A DNA stretch of 64,000 nt from Ceratorhiza oryzae-sativae (GCA_030998015.1 JARWMV010000232.1:2232001-2296000), one strand, 5' to 3'. Counted from the stretch's first letter, positions 30,859-44,331 are shown. Notes: generated by a model from the sequence alone, not told the origin. A program made the numbers and translations.

Positions 30859-31025
30859 CTCGCGCGATGTCTGCTCGGCCCGTTGGATGGAAGCTGTATG
30901 CGCATGGCGCCATCGGGTGCTGCGGTTAACCCCGACAGGCGCCGGGCGTGTAAAAAGCAGGACCCTGGGTGGTGTGAGGTGGACTGATAGCAGACGACGG
31001 TTGTTGGCCCCGGATTTCGCTGTCG
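30859..31025. promoter_or_regulatory. Compact divergent promoter, TauD gene / RasGAP gene
   Basis: Only 167 bp separate the two start codons. It is GC-rich with no TATA box. Confidence 0.5.
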
Positions 31026-34000
31026 ATGGACGCCATGGCCCGCTGGGAGGCGCAGCGCGCCCAGCTCCGCCCGCCGCCCGTGTACCCGCGCGACTTTACA
31101 TGCACCGAAGTCGACGTCTACTGCCCCTCGGGCTCAAAGAGCACCATGACGCTAAAAAAAACGAGAAAAGACAAACGCGACAGTCACAGCTCCCACCCCC
31201 TGCTCGACGACAACTCCCGCAAGCTCAAGGGTCAGTTTTTTTTTCGTCTGATTGGTGCGCCCCCGCACTCATCTGCTTGCAGAGCGGCCCAGCTGGCTCG
31301 GCATGTCGCGCCAGCCGAGCTCAAGCCTCGCCCCCACAGGCTCCTGGCGGCAGGTCACCTGCAACCTCAAGGACGACGCCGGCCAGGCGATCTTGCGATT
31401 GTACACCGAAGATCAGCATCTCCAGCATTCCGTCCAGGTCGACACACTTTTCGCACCCAATCTGCGAATCATCGATCCGACGCTTCTGATGCGCCGACAC
31501 GTTCTCGCAATACAGTACGCCCTCGCCCGATTGCCTTTACGTTTTCCTCACGATCGTCCTTGTTACCCAGCGCCCCCGCATCCCCGGGCACACCTTCCAC
31601 TTCCGCCCCCGTCGCCTCTACACCTGCCCCGCAGGAGACCATCTACCTCTCCTTTCGCGACCGCGACGCACTCAACACCTGGTTCATCCTTCTCCGCTCG
31701 TTTGCCCGTCCCGATATCCGTCCGTACCCCCCCTTGACGTATGCCCCACCATCCCCATCACCCCCAGCTCCCTACCGGATACACCGACACTTGCAAGTCA
31801 CCATCATCGCTGGGCGCAAGTTCCCCGTCAGCTCCGTGCCGGACAAGGGCTCCTTGGACGAGTGTGCTCCGCCCAAGGATCAGGACATGGGCCCCGACAA
31901 GGACATATTCCAAATCTTTCTCGAAGTGGTCGTCAACGGGACCCCCGTTGGTCGCACAGGCACAAAACAAATACCCGGGCCTCCCTGGCAAGAGGAGCGA
32001 ATTGTCGTCCACGATCCGGATCTTGGTGGCGGCAACTGGGCTGGCTCGAGCGGCGCCAACATGGATCTGACCGGAGCCATGTTGGAGCAAACCCAGGGGA
32101 CGTCGGGCGCTCCAGGCAAGCACAGTGAGCTGCTCGAGGTCAGGGTATGGCGAACCAGGCCGTTTTTTGCTCCGGTCCATATTGCCACGGTTCCCGTTCA
32201 CCTGGGTCCCTTTAGACGCGGCGAGCCTGTCAAGGCTTGGTGGCCTGGATTCCCAGCAGGAGGCCGGGGATTCCAAGACGGGGAGCTCATGATGGAGATC
32301 AGGTTTGACGAGTAAGCGTGCCAACTTGTTCCCGAGAAGAAATGCTGACATCCATGGCCAACTAGAGATATGGTGATGCCGCTAGACACATATTATAAGA
32401 TGAAGGACATACTCGGCCGGCGCAATTACTTTGAGCTGTGGCAGTATGTGATCATGAGCGTTTTTCGTCGGGAAACGGCTAACTGTTTCGACAGGGACCT
32501 CATTAATCGCGTCCCTATCCCGAATTGGGTTTCAACCCATTTCATTTCACTTGCCCAACACCATGCCACACTCGCCCCACACCTCTCCGCTCTGGCTCGC
32601 TCTGAGATCAACGATCCCCGAACGTCTCCAACTACGTTGTTCCGAGGCAACAGCACCTTGACTCGTGTCGCTGAATCTGCCATGAGTCTGCTCGGTTCCA
32701 GAGGATTTTTAGAGGCCAGCTTGGGAGGCGTCGTCAGGCGGATTTACAGGGAAAAGGCGGTGTTTGACCTCGGCACCAGTGGCCCGTCGGGAGTCATTCC
32801 TGTGGGCGGTTTAGCGACCGCTACCGAAGGTGCAGAGCTCATGGCACAATGGTTGCAAGAATTGTGGAATTCGATATGGCGAGCCAGACGGGAATGCCCA
32901 GAGTATGTACCGGCTCGCGCTTGGCGATCTTTTGCTTATCTGCTTTCAGGGAGCTCCGTCAACTGTTTTCCCAAATTCGAACTCACGTAGACCATCGTTG
33001 GGGCAGCTCCCGGGATCACGCAGACCTGAAATACCAGGCGATCAGCGCGTTCCTCTTCCTCCGATTTTTCGTTCCGGCGATACTTCGTCCGGATAAGCAT
33101 GGTCTCGTCATCGGACCCCCTCCGGAAGGCGTGGAGCGCAGCCTCAAGTCGCTTGCGCGAGCACTTCAGTCCCTGGCTAACCTAAACACGGTGAGTCTAT
33201 ACATTTCACAATGGAGGGGTGGGCACCCTGCTCACACCCGTCTCAGAGTACCCTGCGAGACGAATTTATGCGTAGCATAAAGAAGTTTTACGAGGACAAT
33301 GTGGATGCGATGATCGACTACCTGATCTTTGTCTCGACCCCCTCGGAGCGACCCCTTGCTAGCCCTACTATTCACCCGCATGTCCATCATCAGCACCACC
33401 TCCCACCCCGAGAATCGGCAATTCATACGGCCCTGCGCATTCGATCGTCTGCCATGCCGGCTATTCAACGTGAAAGCCTGGGGGTATTACCCTTCCTGTC
33501 CGACGAGGCCAAGGATTTGGCTGCAATCGCCTCGGCAGTTGTCAGAAACGCCCGTGCACTAAAGGACCCCCGGCCGTCGAGGAAACCCGAACGAGAACAT
33601 GAAGTCGGTCCCATGGACGAGTCTCTGGATCTCGAGTTGGGCGATGTTGGCTATGACGCGGCGGGTGCACCTCGGACGGATGAACCCTCGGGCGGCTTCA
33701 CCGAGTCTCAGCTGGACGCCCTTCGCTTCATCAAGGCGTGTTTCGATGTCGAGGCTGAAGTGATGCGCCGGGTTTCGCCTATCGCGACCAGGAAAAAGCA
33801 GGCTAGGCGGAGGCGTCGACCGAAAATGGAGGAACGGTTGGCTCCCACGAGCGAGGAGGTTGATGTCAGCACGACCTCGGAAGCTACGACGTCGACTGTG
33901 TCAGTCAAGTCGCCAAAGTCTCCAGAAGCTAGGAGGATAATGCAATTGCCCGTGGCGTTGTCGATGACTGGCATGTCGACCTACGGTTCGCTACCTCTTC

Positions 34001-34131
34001 CCATCACCGAATTGGGCACCAAGCCCGAAATCGCGCGACAAATGTCACACACCATTGCCTCGGAATCTGCTACGGTCGATGCTGCCGGGTATAAAAAACG
34101 CAAGGGAATGTTTAGGTTTATGAAAGGGTAA
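31026..34131 (+). CDS. Ras GTPase-activating protein (PH-C2-RasGAP)
   Basis: It stimulates GTP hydrolysis on a Ras-type GTPase at the plasma membrane. Start MDAMARWEAQRAQLRPPPVY at 31026. A PH-like region follows (GSWRQVTCNL ... ETIYLSFRDRDALNTWFILL, 31.3-31.7 kb), then a C2 domain (HLQVTIIAGRKFPV ... ELMMEIRFDE, 31.8-32.3 kb). The RasGAP domain (32.4-33.3 kb) carries the arginine-finger block LFRGNSTLTRVAESAMSLLG and the FLR block AFLFLRFFVPAILRP. The tail is Ser/Lys-rich with RKKQARRRRRP and a basic end, and TAA follows GMFRFMKG at 34131. The order PH-C2-GAP matches the SynGAP/RASAL-like class and, without the PH, yeast Bud2. Its physiological GTPase (Ras or Rsr1/Bud1) cannot be decided from sequence. 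About six introns. Confidence 0.9.
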
Positions 34132-34326
34132 GTCTGGGTATTGGCTGGTCTGCGGAATTGGAGGTTGTGGTTCGCTCTCTTGCTCCTCGCGCCCGCGTAA
34201 ATATATGTATCGTTCGTTCTTTTCCTTGTAATGGTATAGTATTATATAGCACATGAGACCGCCCACGAAAGCCTAGACAACAGCAAATCGAGAAAATACG
34301 TAGGATTACAAAACATGAGCTGCACG

Positions 34327-37300
34327 CTATAGACCAGTCTTGCCTCCGCTCGCATCAAGAGGTCCACGAATCATCGCCATCATCTCTGTCGCAATAACCT
34401 CTGATGTACTTCGAATCGTCAAACGGCAGAGCTGTAGTAATGCAAATTGTTCAATATGCACGGTCTCGCGTAAAGACGCCCACTTGCCTTGGCAGCTGCG
34501 TTGGGTTCCAGCCGAAGCAAGCACCCTACTTTGCCGGCAGCAGACATGTGGAGTACGCCAGCCGCGACAATGTTGACAGGATTGGGATCAATGTCATCCA
34601 AGATGCGCAGCCCGGCACCTGCAATTATCTTCTTTTGTCGTTCGGTCTCGAGAGACCCGCTGGAATCTACGTTTACGGGGAAGATGGATTGCACCTCGCG
34701 TGGTGGCCCGCCAACCAACTTCCATCGCTCGAAGAACTCGGCTTGCCCCAGCTTGACGCCTTCGTAGAACTTGGTGAGGACGATGGGCAGCCGCAAATTG
34801 ATAGATTGAAGGGAGCCGGCCATATACGATACGTTCAAGATTGGCGGACTCGTGAACATCGACTTGCACTCGATGTGCAAGAGCTGCTGAGATTGAGTCT
34901 TGGGGTTCACGGTTGTCGGAGGGATCTTTGCGAACGAGACCGACAATGCTTCCTTATCTCCAATATCGACAGTAGCGGTGAATGAAGTCATAGGGGCAGA
35001 AAGCTTGTTCCCAAAGTACAGCGCGACACGACCCAAGTGTCCATGATATTCTGATTTGACGCCAATCTGCAGTTGGACGTCCTCGTAAAGCACGCCTTCG
35101 GGTGCTCGCGTGAGCTTCTCATACCATCGTTCGATATCGGGGTTGATAGTAAGCTTGGGAGTGGGCTTGACCTCGGGTTTGGAGACATCGGTCGAGGTCA
35201 AGTCTAGCCCAGCCAACGAGTTCATCACCTCGCTCGTGGAGGTAGCGTTGTTCCCCGCGGGTGCATCTCCGTTCATAGGTAGTGTCAACTTGCGGGAGGC
35301 TTCTCGATCCGCATTGACCTCCTTGCCACCAATGACCCATGTTCGTTTGTCGCCGCCCGTGTCGCCATGCTTCTGATTAAGTCGCCCAAGGAGAGCAGAT
35401 TCGCGCGCGGGGAAAGGAGGCATTTCTTCGCACACGTTTTGAAGGAGGGGATCTTCTTCAGGACGCGAGGCAATGACAAAGTACTCGCATGCTCGTTGTT
35501 GTAGCTCAGAATCTAGGACATGCCGGTAGCGGTCGAAAATCTGTAGGAGCTCCTGCTTGATTTCCGGAAAGACATTGGCCCATTTGACGTATGTGGACAG
35601 CAGGAGAGCACGGGTTGCAGGAGAGGTGAAATGGGACTTGGATTGCAATGCTTGAAGCTGCTCGATTGGACTGCAACCGGCTTCATTTGCGATGAGATGT
35701 CCGTATTCTCCGAGAATGTATCCTACGGAAACGCGTCAAATAACGTCGGATGCCGAGTACGTATGCACTTGCCACCGATCTTGACCAGACTCTCGTGGCA
35801 TGAAGGCATGCGAACGTATTCGAACACAGCCTTGGCCGCGTACTCTTGAAGATCTTCGGTATTGGTGGTGATTTGAACAACGCGATACCAAACCTCATCG
35901 CCAACGTGATCCCCGGCAGCGCTGATGAGCTGCAGGATAGTGTCCACGTACCAGGTATAGGACGGCGCATGTTTTTCTGTGAGAATGGCGATTTTGACGA
36001 CCATCTCTTCGCGCAAACCATAATCGGCAACCTTGAGGTACTTTAGGAGTTCTCCGACGATAAGGGCCGCGTTCTCTGTATCGCACATGCTGTATAAAAG
36101 GTCAAGAGCGCGTCGGCGGACGCTTATATCCTTATCCCGTAGCGAAAGGATGATGGTCGTCTGATGCTTCTTGAGAGGTTCAAGGGAATCGGCCTTTGCT
36201 GCCAAGTGAGCCATAGTGTCCAACCCCAGATAGCGAACGTTTGTCTCCCGTGATACAATGAATTTTGCGAGGAGGCCGGCGGCAGTACCAACAAGAGGAG
36301 ATTGGGTATCGTGATGAATAGCAAGCCCAATGGCCTCGAAAAGGATAGCATTGATAGCATTATTGTGCTGAACATTCTTCGAAGAGTCGGTCGGGTTGTG
36401 CGAGAGGATGGCCTGGAGGACACGGTCGATAGTAGCGCGCGTTGCCGGATCAGCTAGGAAGCTGTTAGAGAAACGTTGTTTACAAAGCACAGCTAAACAT
36501 ACTCGTCGGAGGGTAGTATTGCAGCAAACGCAGCAACTTTACTTGAAGCCAAGGCGTAGGTACTTTGTAGTATATGTACTCCGGAGAATAGTCCCGGTCG
36601 ATGATGATCTTATGCAAACGATCCACGGCCTTTTGGCAACAAACTTTGTACGCCTCTAGGTTGTCTTGCGCCAGAGCCATGACAAGACTAGTCACCGAGA
36701 CAACCACACCCTGTGATAGCGATAAACAAAGGATCTAAAGCATAACAACTCGACTCTCACAAGATCATCATCGTCCATGATGGAAATAATACGCAATGCC
36801 CATTCTGACGCGGGGACAACCTCTGGGTGCTTCCGGTACAATCTCAGCAAAGTAAGCGCAGCCTTCTTCTTGACAAAGCTTCGTGATGTTCTGTTGCACC
36901 TGTGTTAGCGCTTTTCGGTTGGCACAATCCTTCGTACGTACGGAGATATCAATAGACGGTGAACATCAGGCGCCAATGCCTCAGCCATTTCCTTTCCACC
37001 AACATTCGCGATTGCGTGCAACGCAAGACAATTGTTGACTTCGTTGTTCTCATCAAGGTCTTTTCGGATCGAATTGACAACGAGGCGTAAGAAATCCGAG
37101 TTTTCGTGCATTAAGAGAGTTACGGCAAGATATCCCTTGGATAGAAACATTATCAGCTCGCATGATATTGTAGCCGGATGTCTCCCTCACTATTTGTTTC
37201 TCGCTGTATTTGGGACTGGATATAAGGTTGACTGCCTCCATATGGCCAATATCAACCTTGTAACCGAGTATGTATGTGAATATAATCTTCGAGAGATATC

Positions 37301-37604
37301 TACGACAGTGTTATTAACTGAATGGAAAACGAAGGTAGTTCACGCACTTCTTCTTTTGGTAACCGTCTAGCCCTCCGTCTGCGTGTAGGATGTTAGGCTC
37401 GGTAAAGCCGTAAAAAGATAAGTCACGCGAACCTTTAAATTTCTTTCGTATATGAGCCATCTCCTTGTTGATTCTCTTCTCTTCAAGCTCCCGTACACGC
37501 GAAGCTCGTATGTCCGCGATAAACTATGTGAGGGCATGAACAACAATCGAGTATGAGCTCAAGGTTTGGCTTACCTGCGTTAACCCTCGCATGTTAGACG
37601 CCAT
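34327..37604 (-). CDS. AP-2 clathrin adaptor, alpha subunit
   Basis: Large subunit of the endocytic adaptor AP-2, which binds PI(4,5)P2, cargo and accessory proteins at the plasma membrane. Start [10 protein letters not shown] at 37604, then [32 protein letters not shown] and [20 protein letters not shown], the classic N-terminal trunk. The armadillo trunk continues through [19 protein letters not shown] sequence ([20 protein letters not shown]) and [20 protein letters not shown]. The hinge near 35.3-35.4 kb is followed by the appendage ([20 protein letters not shown]). The last exon ([20 protein letters not shown]) is reached only through a GC-AG intron (34432-34487, AAG|GCAAGT) and ends at TAG 34327-34329. 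About 940 residues, as usual. Roughly 12 exons. Confidence 0.94.
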
Positions 37605-37860
37605 CCTGGAGAGACGAATGTGTTCCTGAATCTACAGTGTTTGGGCTAAGCCGCAGGGAGAGGCGTAGGGCTTCAGAACTGTACCCCAGCCTATGGAGGT
37701 CGAGGCAAGCTGAGAGTCTGGGAGACGCGGTTAGCGCCAAGGCCCGCGGACGCATGTTTTTAATCAAAGCATAGTAAATCGATTTCTACTTGTGGTTGTA
37801 CAAAGGATGAGCAGAGACTGACAATATTGTAAAAATCTGAAAAGCAAGATTAAGTGATGA

Positions 37861-40800
37861 CTAACGCCAATACGGGCTAGTGGGACGAGTAGATGGTCTA
37901 CTGTCAAAATAAGCCGAACGAGGTCCAACTCTAAGAGAACTGTTGTGATACCCCGGATTCGGCGTCGAAGTGCCACTTGCAGACAACCTGAACGAGCCCG
38001 GTCCGCCAAAGAACGGTGGCGTACTATAGCTACTCGGGGTGCCCGGCCTCGAGTTCCAGCGCGAGTCCTGCCTGGATAGGCGTTCTTCGCTGTATCGGTT
38101 CAATATACGCACTATATCTCCAGTAAGATAATCCAGCTCCTTGACTTCCTTCTCGGACAGTGGTGTACCCATCCCGCCAGCCTCCTCGTCCGTGCCAGAC
38201 ACTCGTTCGTCACGCAATCGGAAGCGCGCACGATGATCCCTATCCTTGGTGCCCATCTTGCCACAAATGCCGTCAAACACCCGCAACATACAAGCCTCCA
38301 TCAGCGATTTTAGCTGTTGGACATCGTCAAGGGCATCAATATTGCCGGTGATGGGCAGCCATTTATCGCATTCAAGGCCTCTTCCCGTAACCACAATATC
38401 GTATGCACCGAATAGCATGTATGTCATTGGATCGAGTCGTGTGCAACCTCGAAGGAAGATTTGGCCCTTCTGGTCGGCGGACACACCACTTCGGGTCTTT
38501 TCGGTAAACGCGAACATTTCTCTTTCTCCCATTTCGACCAAGTCCTTGTGGTTGTCGATAGCCTGGCGCTTGCGATGATTTACGCTTCCCGGGTGGATAA
38601 AGGCCGTCTGAAGCGGAGTCATGAGATAGCGTTCGAGTATTCTGGCGATATGCTTACCCTATCCGCAGCAGTACGATATGTCCTTTCATTATGGCGTATG
38701 GCAAAATTAGGCTGGCAAGCAATAGCGATGAGAGCCGCTAGTAATGGTTTCGATTCACCGTTTTCATTGAGTTGGGGAGGTACCGTCATCTCCTTGACCG
38801 CGCGGTAAGTGTTCGATCCACCTCCTGCCGAGACATCGATGACTCCCGCATGATACAGGCTCTGCAAGAGGTGGGCCTTGATACGCTGAACCATCAACAA
38901 TGTTGGTTTGCTTAAAAAGTTATCAGAACAGAAGCGATTCGCAGAGACGTATTCGCCGCGTTCTTGCATCGCCCACCAGGCATTGTATGCGTTAAGTGTT
39001 GCAAGGGCGTCCGACCTAAAATCAGTAGGAGACCACTTCTCCTTAGCCGCGTTGGCTTCCTGCTTAAGTGCGATAGGTGCCATGAACGGATCTCGGTTGG
39101 TGAGGATCGCAGCCAATGTCAACGCCTGATCAAGGCACTTGAAGAAGCTTCCATACAAAACGAGTCGACCCATCGCTACTTCAACAGGAAGCTGGAGCAG
39201 TACACGTCCCAACGCGGTCAGGTTCTTGTCCTCGTCTAGTGCGCCAACCATCTTGAGCGAGCCCATCGCGGACGCCACGCGTTCGGGCTCGGGCGGCTCG
39301 ATAGTTTCGGCCAGCACCTCTTCGACCTCCATTCCAGGAAAATTAATTGCTTTGACGTGCATGACGACATTCGTCAAGTCCGTGCGCTTCATTTCGACGA
39401 GCTGGTATGGATCAAGTGATGCAACACGTGCTTTCGATATGATACCGTAGTATTCACCAGGTCTGTGTCGGCCTGCACGTCCAGCTCTCTGACCCAGATT
39501 CGAGGAACCAACCCAAGCTGAAACTAGTTGAGACATATGTCGTCCAGGGTCGTAACGTTTCTCTTTGATACGGCCTGTATCGACAACATACACAACATCT
39601 GGGATGGTGATGGAAGTCTCGGCAATGTTTGTAGCCAGGATAATTCTGCGCACGCCTGGTTTGGGGGGCTCGAATACTGCCTGCTGTTCGGCAACTGGCA
39701 CAGTAGAGTGGAGAAGATGTATTGAGAATTTGTTGGGATCAGTGAAATTAACACCCAAGAGGGAGTTACGGCGATCCTCTAGAATTCGCTGGAGCGACAT
39801 CATCTCGTCCCATCCAGGCAAGAACACTAGGACATGGCCATCATCCGATTTTTTGATTACATGCGCGATAGTCAGCGCAACAAGTGGGTAGGGAATATCA
39901 GGGTCATTTTGAAGGATTCTCGATGGGTCAGGTTCGGATGGGGGAGCGAGGCTACTAGGGCCCCGGGTGACTGGGGCTAAAGCATGAGGCCCAATTTCGT
40001 TTTCCGCATACGTGGTTACAAGTTTATCCTGCCAGACCCAAGCCGAGCCGCGCATATCTATGGTCGAGAATTGTCGGATAATATCATCCAAGTAATATCT
40101 GGTGACGGGAAATGAACGGCCAGGGACTTCTGCTACAGGTGCAGGTGTACCGTCTGCCTCAGCGAAGTAGGTTTGAAACAAAGTCGGGTCGATTGTCGCG
40201 CTCATCAGGACAATCTTCAGTGGTTTTTGGCGTGCCTTCCGATCGGCCAGCAGTCGCTTTAGGACGACGAGCAACAAGTCCGTGTCAACATCCCGCTCAT
40301 GAACCTCGTCGACGATGACATGGGTTACGTCGTCCAAACTTAGGCCAGGGCCATGTCGCTTTCCTTGGGACTGTTCGAGAAGAGCGGACTGCATGCGCTT
40401 GAGGAATATACCAGTGGTACAGAATGTGATGTTGCCATGATCCTGCGGTAGCTTGGCGTCGAACCGGACCTGGTAGCCAACCGACTGCCCGAGAGGTTCG
40501 CCCCGTTCTTTGGCAACCCTTTCGGCGACACTGATAGCCGCAATCCTTCGGGGTTGGGTGCATACAATGTTACATCTGCTGCCCCGCCCGTGTTCAATCA
40601 TTTGATCGAGTAGCAGCTGTGGCACTTGAGTAGTCTTGCCAGATCCAGTGGCTGCCATACAGATCGTGACGTCGTGGCGCTCGATCCCGGCCAACAGCTC
40701 CTTGGCCCGAGTGTAAACAGGAAGACTCCTCCGAGTCTCACGCATGCTCTTCATCCGAGGATCGGACTCGTAGGCTTCACGTTCCTCGCGCATCCTAGTT

Positions 40801-42279
40801 GACTTGGCTTCGTGATACCGTTCGGTTGGCGCGTCGAGGTCTGGTCGTGGTGGACGATACATGCCACTTCGATCATTCTTCTGGTTTTCTTCTGGCGGTG
40901 GATTCCTAGAGTTTTGCGAAGCCGGGCTCTTAGAATAGAGCACACTTCCTTTGATATCCTGGCATAAATCGCGAATTTCGTCGTTAAGGTCATCAGACAT
41001 AACGAAATGGACTTTGGCTGCCATCCCAGGTTCCGCGTCCGGTCCCTTCTTAGCTAGATACTCCTGAAACTTGGGCCAAAGTGTGTCATCACATTGATCA
41101 AGGTAAACTGTGACGTCGATATAGCAGTTGTTCTTGGCTTCCTTTTTGGTTGGGGCGTACCCCAAGCCGATCCTCCGACCGCCAACAGTCATAGCAGCAT
41201 CCCAGGTGGTTCGGGATCCACGCGCAGAACTCTCGAAGGTAATTTCTGGGGCGCCGTATCGGAACTCCTTACAGTAGAAATCCATAAACTGGCGAGCTAA
41301 TTCGAAATTGACCACCGTCCCGTCCTTCAGTTTAGGGCCGAGAGGCGTAGCTGTTTTCCCTTTGCTCGAAGCCGCAGCTGCTGAGGCTCCATTTGGCTTC
41401 TTCGATTTGTCCAGCTGATGACTATTTTAAATATACTGAACAGGACGGTAAGGGTATGTCACTCACCAGGCCAAGCCCATGGAGCTGCAATAGGGCAGAC
41501 AGCGCCGCCAACTTTTCAGCGTCTTTCTTTAGTGCAGCATCTCCAGTTCCAACGATGTCCTCGGCCTCATCAGCCACAACGCTACACCTATAACGAGGCA
41601 ACAATTAAAGACATAAAGAATTTCAATAGGGAAATGACACATACCGAAACATCCTCCTTCGTTCGAGCATCCCTTCCGTACTTTCATACACGGGCTGCTT
41701 GTTATAGTTAAGGGAATGATAGTTGCTGACTGTAGATTTGGGATTCTCTAGCCACTGAGCCTTGATTGCGCTAAGGTTACTATTCGTATAAGTCTTCCGA
41801 ATGTAGGCTTCGTCGTGTACTGGGCCATCCAGGTAGAGCAGGGCAGAATTTGACTTGGGCTCTGCACGAGTGCGGCCACCTCTACCAAAATAACGGCCAC
41901 CTCCGCTGCCACCACCACGACTAGATCTTTCGGAGCCACGAGGCATCGAAGCAGAGCGCAAAACTCCTGATTGGTGTGCTTGAGTGGGTCCGCGGCGTGT
42001 TTGGGCAAACGATTCGTTGTCCCTGTTGGACGAGCGGGCGGAAGTCGAGATACGACGAGAATCGGCAGGAATATTTATTGAGATGGATTCGAAAGATTCC
42101 GAACGGCGGATGCGCTTGGGGGATATGGCGGGGTTGATTTCGGATGAGCCCTCAGTGACCGAGTTCTTATGGAGACGTTTCGGGGGACGATGTGGTGGTC
42201 TTGAGCTTGCAGAAGGTGTCATATGCTGATGGGAAGCAGCTGCAAGGCGCCTAACACCATGAATGAGGCGGAATGACAT
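37861..42279 (-). CDS. DEAH/DEVH-box RNA helicase with dsRNA-binding and RGG-like N-terminus
   Basis: An ATP-dependent 3'-5' RNA helicase of the DHX9/DHX29/DHX36 branch. Start MSFRLIHGVRRLAAASHQHM at 42279. The N-terminus may be a mitochondrial presequence and is followed by an Arg/Gly-rich patch (SSRGGGSGGGRYFGRGGRTR) and a dsRBD-like segment (KKDAEKLAALSALLQLHGLG and TVGGRRIGLGYAPTKKEAKN). Helicase motifs: Walker A AATGSGKTTQVPQLLL, TQPRRIAAISVAERVA, DEVHERDVDTDLLL (motif II is DEVH), LMSATIDPTLF, TNIAETSITIPDVVYVVDTG, QRAGRAGRHRPGEYY. Then the helicase-associated and OB-fold parts follow. A last intron (near 38590-38645) splices AADR to TAFIHPGSVNHRKRQ, so the apparent stop at 38619 is intronic. 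The C-terminal tail is Ser/Pro-rich. Target RNA unknown. About 1,300 residues. Confidence 0.9.
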
Positions 42280-42742
42280 GCGAGGGACGGCGACCTGGAC
42301 AAATCTGTGTTCAAGCAAGACTCGCCATCGACGTCATTTATAGCACTTACCTACACAAAGCCTCGTCAGATGTCTTTCAAGGCAGATTGAGGACAATAAT
42401 CTGTTAACGAATGAGATGAAAGTAAAGCAGAAGGCTCTCACAAGGCTTTAAAGTTTTGCAAGCCAAGTCTCGTAATATGTCGATCCTGATATCAATCAAA
42501 GCAAAAACCCAATAGTACCTGTGTTTAATTTTTGTTATGGAATGTTTAGATTATTCGGTGCGTACCCAGGAGACTTGTCGCTGCAGTAACGATCCACCGG
42601 GTGTGGTGTGCGTGCTTTGAATGTAGCACCAAGATAGGCGCGTGAAAAGCTAAACGCCAATACCTTGGGAGTTACGTTACGAGAACAAACCCTCGCAAAT
42701 CGCCCATGAGTGACACAAACGACGCAAATTAGATGATTAGAT
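42280..42742. other. Tandem intergenic region (helicase promoter, DPH7 3' flank)
   Basis: Promoter of the helicase gene and 3' end of DPH7. Nothing else recognised; the frame 42535-42768 overlaps the DPH7 terminus. Confidence 0.45.
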
Positions 42743-44197
42743 TTATGAAGTCCACAAGTGGAGTACATGGTCGTAAAACGAACAACTAGCTATTATGGTT
42801 TCCGAAACGTCACTCCCCGAAGACCCATGCTGCCAGTCCACACCATAGCCCAGCGAAGTGTGTTGAGCATAGGAGCTTGTGACATAAGGTGCGTCGACTA
42901 CGACAAAATCATCGCCATCAATAAACGGACACTTGACTGCTTTGAAACCGTCGTGCATACACGCGACGAGGAGGTCTCCCTTTCGAGAAGCTGAGGGATG
43001 CCACTTGACTCGCCACGCACCCCCGCCGACATCAACCTCAGCCAGTGGAACCTGCATCTTCCGAGAGTCAAAGATTCGGACCGTATTGTCATAGCTAGCA
43101 CAGGGGTCCAGTAAAATAAATTAACCCCTGCTGAAGCTACTCATACCTGCCAACTGCTACCATATGTTCAATGAAAGGATGTGCTTGAATGGAAGTAACT
43201 CCTGCTTCAAATCTACAAAAATTAGCCTCAGATAATTAGATTAATTTATGTGTGCGTACCGCCTATTGACAAAAGTGGGAGAATCGCAAGATGTACGAGT
43301 ATCCCACCCCTTTAATTTACAATCATCTCCTCCTGACACCAGTTTAGTGGATGGCATTCGCCCAGAGGAAAACTCACCCGAATAGACGACGTGAGGGGAC
43401 CAGTAGTTCCAAGCTGCAATCCAAGGCTCAAAATCATGAGCTTGCCAGGTGATGTCAACACTCATTTCGGCTTCATCAGACTTGATAGTTGATAGTGTCC
43501 CGTCCGATTTAGAAACAACTAATGAAGGGCTCCTGGAGAAGAGTTCGTTGGCTGTGTATTATCCAACGTTATCGCCTACCCTTGAAACGATACGCGATCA
43601 TTCCAGTCGATCGAAAGGCACAATACATGGGTTTCAGCAACTTGGATGTTTTGGATATGCAACAGCCTTTTCTATTATGTGTCAATCACCGCACATCTAA
43701 TGCGCATATAGCCTCTTGCTTACTGCCTGCTGGTCCCACTGATAGAGCAGGATCCTCCCTACGGATTCAGCCAAGGCAAGGGCAGGCCGAGGGAATGAAA
43801 TGGCGTGTGACCTACGTCTCAATTTAGCCGAGATACTCTTACAAACTAGCATGTTCACTAACCATTTCAAGTCTAAAACTGCTGCTGTTTCGATCCGTTG
43901 GACTTCGGTCCTATGTCCGCAAACAACTATTAGCTAATTACGATAAATACATGTACACTCCTACAGCTTTCCCGGCCCGTTTTCAAACTCATAAACCAAA
44001 CAACGACCGTTCCTCGTTTGAGTGTGCTTGGGGCCAGCCGGATCAGTGCTTCCATCCTCATTATCCTTGACTAAGTTATATGTGCCGCAAACAAGAATAT
44101 TACGGGATTCATCCCGAGGGCAAAACTCGACTGAGTCGGCTGGAAGCTCTGTGTCGACTACGTCGATGGTTCTTTTGCTAGGCCCCGAGCTCGACAT
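42743..44197 (-). CDS. DPH7: Diphthine methyltransferase, WD-repeat protein
   Basis: It removes the methyl ester from diphthine methyl ester on elongation factor 2, a late step of diphthamide synthesis, before the final amidation. Start MSSSGPSKRTIDVVDTELPA at 44197, then SVEFCPRDESRNILVCGTYN. The beta-propeller repeats are read across exons: ITWQAHDFEPWIAAWNYWSP, VYSGGDDCKLKGWDTR, FEAGVTSIQAHPFIEHMVAV followed by GSYDNTVRIFDSR. The strongest family mark is PLAEVDVGGGAWRVKWHPS and LLVACMHDGFK. The end has HTSLGYGVDW and IASCSFYDHVLHLW, with TAA at 42743. These match DPH7/RRT2 closely. About eight exons, GT-AG. It is divergent from the epimerase gene, with 134 bp between the two ATGs. Confidence 0.92.
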
Positions 44198-44331
44198 GGC
44201 GAGGAGAAGGTTGAGTGTGAGAGCTCACGGCTTGGCAAATAATCTTCACGTGATCGTTGCTGACCCCTCATAACTGCTCCCGATGTGATCATCCTGACAT
44301 CTCCACAACCACATCAACAATCTATCGAAAG

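Noticed and set aside
38619..38660. Stop codon ending the helicase at 38619
   Set aside because: A GT-AG intron (AGG|GTAAGC ... TTCAG) bypasses it and continues the conserved OB-fold region (TAFIHPGSVNHRKRQ).
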